The notes below the pieces were generated by a model, which had not been told where the DNA came from, ran no database searches, and was given only the letters and a program-made list of their open reading frames with translations. A DNA stretch of 64,000 nt. Origin: Cycas panzhihuaensis. Lineage: Eukaryota; Cycadophyta. Of this stretch, positions 58,451 to 64,000 are shown one piece after another (position 1 is the first letter of the stretch; each line of letters opens with the position of its first letter). The position numbers were made by a program, and so were the translations under genes. The DNA is taken from contig CM041465.1 of NCBI GenBank assembly GCA_023213395.1, positions 46,259,741-46,323,740 of the forward strand, given 5' to 3'.

Positions 58451-59900
58451 AGGAATTTATGTTTAAAATTATGGTGAAAAAAGGAAATAAGTATGTAATA
58501 CCAAATCAACTTTTTAGAATAAAGGAAGGAGAACTAGGCACTGTGATATTTGATGATTTTTTGGACCATAAATTATTTTCTATTGAAGTTGTACCATCAT
58601 GGTACGAGAGAATCATAGAGTATTTATCCTTAAGACAAACACTTAAGGGACTAGAAAAGGTAGAAATAAGAAGTTTTATTAAGAAAGCCTTTCCTTTCTA
58701 CATAATAGGTGGTATGTTATATAAGATGGGACCAAATCAAGTGCTACAGAGATGTAAATTATAACATGAAGTACAAAAAATACTAAGAGAAGCCCATGAA
58801 GGAGCAGTGTCAACCCATCATAGAACTGAGGCTATAGTATGAAAGATCTTATTAGCAGGATTATGGTAGCTGACTTTATTTGAAGATGCTAAAAAATGGG
58901 TAAAGGTTTATGAGATTTTCCAACAAACGGGTAATCCCTCTAAGAGAAATTATTTATCCTTACATTGCATATTAGCCTAAGCCCCATTTGAAAAATGGGG
59001 ACTAGACTTTTTGGGGACAATTAGTCCTCTAGCTCAAAGAACTAATGCAAGATATATACTAGAAGCTACAGACTTTTTAACAAAATAGACAGAAGCCAAA
59101 CTAATGAAAAAATATGATGCTAGAAGTATGACTTGATTTTTATATGAGATAATTATAGTTGGATTTAGCTACCCCATAGAGATAGTATCAAATGAAGGAG
59201 GAATTCTTTTGAATCAGACAATAAAATATTTGACTTTAGAGTTCTTGATATAGCATTGTAAATCCTCATCGCACTATCCCAAGGCTAATGGATAAGTCAA
59301 AAGCACCAATAAAATCTTGAAGATATATTTGATAAAAATTTGTAATATGGAACTAACAGACTAGGCAGTGAAATTGCATTCAGTTCTTTGGGCAAATCAA
59401 ACAATGAAGAAAATGCCACATAAACATACTCTGTTTTAATTAGTATATGGATTAGAAGTTGTTGTCCCCTTGGAATTCTAGGCAGAGAGTTTGAGAGTAG
59501 CACAATAGTTAAGATTGGAAGTAGAAAACTCCTACAACTAAAGGCTAATCTAGTTATTAAAACTAGATGAAACATGGGCTCAAGCTTTGTGGGAATTACA
59601 AATAGAGAAAAAGAGACATAAAATTTGGCATGATTGACATTTGAAAAGGCCAGAATATAAGGTAAGTAATTTAGTTTTATTATATGATAGTAAGTTTAAA
59701 ATGAAACCAGGTAAAATGAAAATAAGGTGGTTAGGCCCTTATATGGTCATTTACATTTATGAAAATGGGGTTGTTAGAATGGAACAGTTAGATGGTAAGC
59801 CTTTGGCTAAACCTGTCAATGGTAGTAGGATAAAATTATATAAAGTTAAAAAAAAAAAGAAGAGAGACCATAAAAACCAAGGGAGTGGGATTGTCTAGTC
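58451..59900 (+). pseudogene. R7b integrase, two catalytic residues replaced
   Basis: A spacer open frame (58459-58764) is followed by the zinc-binding domain: REAHEGAVSTHHRTEAIV. The core has KWGLDFLGTISP (first Asp), VSNEGGILL (second Asp now Asn) and SSHYPKANG.VKSTNKILKI, where the usual Glu is Lys (AAA at 59299-59301) after a stop. Further on: LHSVLWANQTMKKMPHKHTL and VYGLEVVVPLEF. The C-terminal module is open at 59641-59898, with YKVSNLVLLYDSKFKMKPGK and MKIRWLGPYMVIYIYENGVV, ending in a Lys-rich tail. No chromodomain is seen. Confidence 0.88.
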
Positions 59901-61177
59901 AGAAAAGGGCACACAATTTAATTGGGCTAGCCTTACATCCCAAAGATTATCACAGAGTTTACAATTAGTGAGAGAAGTAATTCGGTCAACAATATTTCAT
60001 TATATTACCCTGATTCAAGGGTTATTATTTGCCCAATGTCTAGAAGTGGAAATGCCAAACCCGAAGAAGAACAAACACCCTTGGCCTATTGGATAAATAC
60101 TTTGAGATATGATGAAAAATGGATAGTATTATAGAATAAGATGGAAGAATGGTTATAGAAAAAGTATTAGGCAATAATAATGAACAGAAATATACCAAAA
60201 GTAAAGGAAGAAGAAGCTCCCCAAGGAGGAGGAGAAGAAAAGGAGGAAGAAGAAACTCCACAAGAGGGAGTAACATAAGAATAGAAGAAGGAGGAAATAA
60301 GATTAGTGAAGAGAAAAATAGGAGAAGAAGCATACACAGATCAAGAACAGATGGAAAGTGAAGCTGAAAGATAGAAAAGGAGAAAATTGGCCTAAGAAAA
60401 AAGGAAGCAGGAACTGATTAATTAGATAAGAGAAGAGCCAATGGAAATTAAATATGACATAGAGAAGGGGATATGGGAAGAAGGATCATATCCCATAAAG
60501 TGTGATCCACAAAATGTGTTAAATTGGAAGACATCATTTCTAGCTTAGGTAACCAGAAAATCAGTGACAGAATTAGAGAGTAGAACTAAGGCACCAACAA
60601 CTGAGCTATTAAGAATATATCAATTAGAACAACAACTATCTGAAACTCAACATAAACTAGAAGATTTAAAATAGTTTATATTGTAATGGGTGGATGATGT
60701 GAATGAAGTCACTCTACAATTGAAGAAGTTCAAAGAAAGTTTCAACCAAAAGATCTGTAAAGAATTACAACTAGTATTTCATTGTATAGGAGCATGGGTC
60801 TTAAAAGCTTACAAAGAATCAGAATGATGCATGGAGTTATCGCAATGAATGAGGTCTTATTGATCTGAGTTATAGTATTTACAAAAATTAAATATGGAGT
60901 TGTAGTAGAAGATAGAACAATTATATTCAGAGGAATAAATGACATTGCCTCAACTAGACATATTGATAGACATTACTCTATTATATGAATCCCTAAAATA
61001 AGAAAAGCTTAAGACTTCCCCCATAAATTGTAAAGATAGATTTGGAATACATAAAATAAGAAATGATAAAGGTAAAGGAAAAGAGAAAGAAATAGGGGGT
61101 GGAGAAGGAGGAAAATTTTGTTGAAATTTTAGAGAACGAGTAGAATTACTTATTTCAAAGTGGCCATCAGGGAGATG
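59901..61177 (+). pseudogene. R7b extra open frame between integrase and 3' LTR
   Basis: One frame, broken by stops but not obviously by frameshifts, runs about 400 codons from the integrase tail to the LTR. It shows a Glu/Lys-rich part (VKEEEAPQGGGEEKEEEE, about 60197-60250), a Lys/Arg-rich part, TELLRIYQLEQQLSETQHKL (about 60598-60660, heptad-like coiled coil), further Leu/Glu/Gln-rich helices, a basic Gly-rich stretch (GKGKEKEIGGGEGGKF) and a Trp-containing end (RVELLISKWPSGRCEW). The end is also found in R7a (40390-40430). Extra 3' open frames are known in Tat-type plant elements; I recognise no domain here. Confidence 0.6.
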
Positions 61178-61762
61178 TGAGTGGTAGAATGAATTCTAGT
61201 GACAACCATAGCAATGGTTATAGAAGGATCAAAACAACCACAACAATAGCAGTCAATAGATAGCATGGTTAGTGCAACTAGATAGATAACAGGTGTAACT
61301 AAATAGATAATATGTGTGATTAGACAAGTACCGAGTGGAATCAAGGCAATAATAAGTGCAACTAGGAGGACAATCAATGTAACTTGTACAACCATTTATG
61401 CAACTCAGGTTGCAGTGACGTATTTTGGGTAGGCATGATGTCATGCGATAATAGTGGAAATTAATTAACAAAATTATGTAACTATGTTAGTCCTAGGAAA
61501 TGGTTAATTAAAACTACTATTACTAAAATTATTGTAATAAAAAGGGACAATTAAGGGAATTTAGTGCGTCTCTATTATATTCTTAGTTTTACCAATCAAA
61601 TGACCTATGTACTCCACTTTAGCCTACATCTGGTTGTGAGAGGACCAGACATAGTGCCCATAATATGAAGTTTGGTTTCTATGCTCTAATCCTTTTATGT
61701 GTTTATTAGAATCTTGTGTATGATGGTAAATTGTAGGGCAGTGTGAGGGTGAGGAGCGAACA
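61178..61762 (+). repeat. R7 LTR between copies b and c
   Basis: Matches 40429-40586 plus 44264-44670. The start TGAGTGGTAGA is a guess; the end GCGAACA is clearer. It includes short repeats of GTGCAACTAG and GTGTAACTAA. Confidence 0.7.
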
Positions 61763-64000
61763 GATTCTAATTACATGAATTACCTTTATTTTGGAATAGA
61801 GATGATCCTTATCTACATGTATAAAATTGTGTTCAGTCATGGATAACTAATGAAATCTCGAAAAAGGAATGGGCACAATGATAGGGGATAACGTTTAAAG
61901 GAAATTTTACAGTCTGGTATAACTATTATAAGAAAGTAAAGTTAGTAGATTGAGATATAATGATCTAAAAATTTTATCAAACTTTTGTATACCATAATAA
62001 AGATAAATAAATTAAAGACATTCTATAGATTTCTAAAGAAAACATAGTAGAAGAAGAAAAGAATTGCTTCTACATAAATACAGAAGAAGAATAAGAGAAT
62101 TAAAGGAACAACCCCAAATCATTACTTTGGAAGATTATTGGGATGCAGAGATGGTACAATAAGCTACCTCATTGTTTCTGGAATATAAAGATGTTTTTGC
62201 ATGATCTTATAAAGATTTAAAGGGCATTCTGCATGAATTAGGAGAACATGAGATATAATTAATAGAAGGGGCTAAATCTATAAAGTAATAACCATATCGC
62301 ATGAATCTAAAATACAAAGAAAAAGTTAAAGTAGAACTTGATAAGTTGATTGAAGTAAATAATATTTTTGAGGTAGAGAATAACAAATGGGTTAGTTTAG
62401 TTGTAGTTGTTTTGAAAAAGAATGGAAAACTTAGAGTCTGTGTGGATTACATAGCTCTAAATAAAGAAATAAAGAAAGATCCATTCCCAATTCCATTCAT
62501 TAAGGATATTTTAGAGAAAGCTATAAGATATGAAGTTTATTCATTCACAAATGGATTTGGTCAATATAATCAAGTGCAAATTATGACTATAGATTAATTA
62601 ACGACAACCTTTGTTATAAAATAGGGTATGCATGCATTTATAGTTATGTCATTCAGACTAACTAATGCTTTAGCTATGTTTCAAAGAGTAATTCTCAATA
62701 TTTTTAATCAAACCATTAGAAAAATAATTGAGGTACTTTTAGATGATTAGATGTTATTCACTTTGTTCAAAAATCATCTTGGTTATTTATATTTAATGCT
62801 CGAAACCTATAGAAAGAAAAAATTATATTTGAACCTTGCAAAAAGTACATTTATGGTTCCTTTTAGGACTTTATTGAATCATATGGTATCACAAAATGGA
62901 TTGCTTACAGACCCTAATAAAGTAGTTGTAATCTTAAACTTTCACATACTTGAAATAGAAAAATAGGTCAAAGGATTCTTAGGAATAATAGGATATTAGT
63001 GAAAGTTCATAAAAAAAATTATGCTCAGATAGTTAATCCCTTTGAAGCCTTGCTAAAAAACAAAGCTAGGTGGCAATGGAAATTACAGTAACAACTTGCA
63101 TTTGAGCTTCTAAAGAAGAATATCAACTAGGCATAATACTATAATTTCTTGATTGGGACAAACCATTCCAAATACATATAAATGGCTCTTTACTTGATAT
63201 TGCGTGTGTATTAATATAACTAGAAGATAATAAAGTAGATTTGTCGATATACTTTACAAATCACAAGTTAACAGAAGTAGAACAAAATTATTCAATGACT
63301 TAATGAGAAGACTTGGGTATGATCTATGCCCTTAAAAAATTTATGCATTATTTATTAGTTAATCTAGTTTTTTTTTTCTTTGTAGACCACTAAACCTTAT
63401 AGTACTTAGTTAGTAAACCCATTTTGTAAGGAAGAATCAGCCAATGGTTGATGCTATTCAAAGATTTCACCTTTAAAATTATGGTAAAAAGGGAGATAAG
63501 TATGTAATCCTAGACCTGTTATTAAGGGATGCAGAAGGAGAACTAGCTAAGGGAATTTAGGATGACTTTCCGGATATAGAATTATTCTCTATTGAAGTAG
63601 TATCTAAATGGTACATATAGATTGCATAGTATTTGCCTATAGGATAAACACCATTAGGCATGGAATGAGTAGAACGACAAAGTTTTATTCAAAAAATATT
63701 TCCCTTTCAATTGATTCAAGGGATGATATACAAATTTGGACCATAACATGTGTTAAGGTGATGTATAATGGAATATGAAGTATAAGCTATCATCAAAGAA
63801 GCCTATGAAGTTGTTGCGACAAAGCATCAAGGTGTCAAACTCATAGCTAAAAAACATTTATTAGCTAGACTTTAATGGCCTATATTATTTTAGGATGTAG
63901 AAAATTAGATTTGTAATTGTGACACATGCTAACGAGTTAAGAAACCAATAAAGAATTATTTGATACCTTTATATCCCATTTTAACCCATGCACCATTTAA
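61763..64000 (+). pseudogene. R7c: pol of a third R7 copy, runs off the window
   Basis: No gag is seen after the LTR. The first 400 bases are unclear (KEWAQ, NFTVWYNYYKKVKLVD). RT begins near 62185 with YKDVFA and LKGILHELGEHEI, then is open at 62301-62597 (KYKEKVKVELDKLIEVNNIF, NKWVSLVVVVLKKNGKLRVC, DYIALNKEIKKDPFPIPFIK) and 62751-62966 (YLNLAKSTFMVPFRTLLNHM). VLLDD is kept near 62732-62746. RNase H is badly worn (about 63160-63370). The integrase zinc domain is at the end: KHQGVKLIAKKHLL and CNCDTC, continuing past 64000. Confidence 0.82.

Larger units (their letters stand above)
40429..61762 (+). mobile_element. R7b: Ty3/gypsy element (copy 2), complete but interrupted
   Basis: Left LTR 40429-44670 (split by R9), gag, protease (split by R10), RT, RNase H, integrase, an extra 3' open frame, right LTR 61178-61762. 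RT and protease motifs (ILDGG, RALDKATKKDPF, DGFNGYNQV) resemble non-chromodomain plant Ty3 lineages such as Athila/Tat, but no second RNase H is visible. R7a on its left and R7c on its right share the LTRs, which makes a tandem array. Confidence 0.8.

Noticed and set aside
60040-60333. Leu-rich minus-strand frame of 97 codons
   Set aside because: Complement of the Glu/Lys-rich extra frame of R7b.

Overview
This is 64 kb of plant nuclear DNA made almost entirely of old, nested retrotransposons. I found no intact host gene and recognised no rRNA, tRNA or CRISPR array. Plant origin rests on Ty1/copia and Ty3/gypsy elements with initiator-Met-tRNA primer sites, a chromovirus, a plant-type L1 LINE with a C-terminal RNase H, and two captured gene fragments of plant type. 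The AT-rich, heavily decayed, tandem and nested LTR elements suit a large genome such as a gymnosperm's, but the species cannot be read from the sequence.

Layout (labels are mine). R1 (668-4468, minus) is an LTR element without gag or pol that carries a decayed two-RRM hnRNP-like gene. R2 (5817 to about 11038, plus) is a degenerate copia element. After it come a TA/CA microsatellite, a chained palindrome and two decayed reading frames I cannot name (11960-13420). R3 (14511-24340, plus) is a chromovirus interrupted by R4 (15294-19313, minus, copia). R5 (24341 to about 25990) is a gag-protease block starting at a primer site directly after the R3 3' LTR. R6 (26464-29784) is a non-coding LTR element.

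From about 31.1 kb to the end lie three tandem copies of one Ty3 family, R7. R7a has gag-protease and then only the 3' end. R7b is complete but interrupted. R7c runs off the window. R8 (33602-40285, plus, Ty3, perfect GCTAT duplication) sits in R7a. R9 (40587-44263, minus, copia gag only) sits in the LTR between R7a and R7b. R10 (47111-56253, minus) sits in the R7b protease, and an L1 LINE (49810-56085, minus, 17-bp duplication) sits in an LTR of R10. R10 has no gag or pol and instead carries a long intron-less BRCT-domain reading frame.

The main result is that two unrelated small-LTR elements, R1 and R10, each carry a sense-strand, apparently intron-less piece of a different nuclear gene (RNA-binding, BRCT) where gag-pol should be. 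Other points are an extra open frame between integrase and 3' LTR in R7, loss of the integrase catalytic Glu to Lys in three separate elements, and stop codons that mostly look like C-to-T (or G-to-A) decay of methylated DNA.
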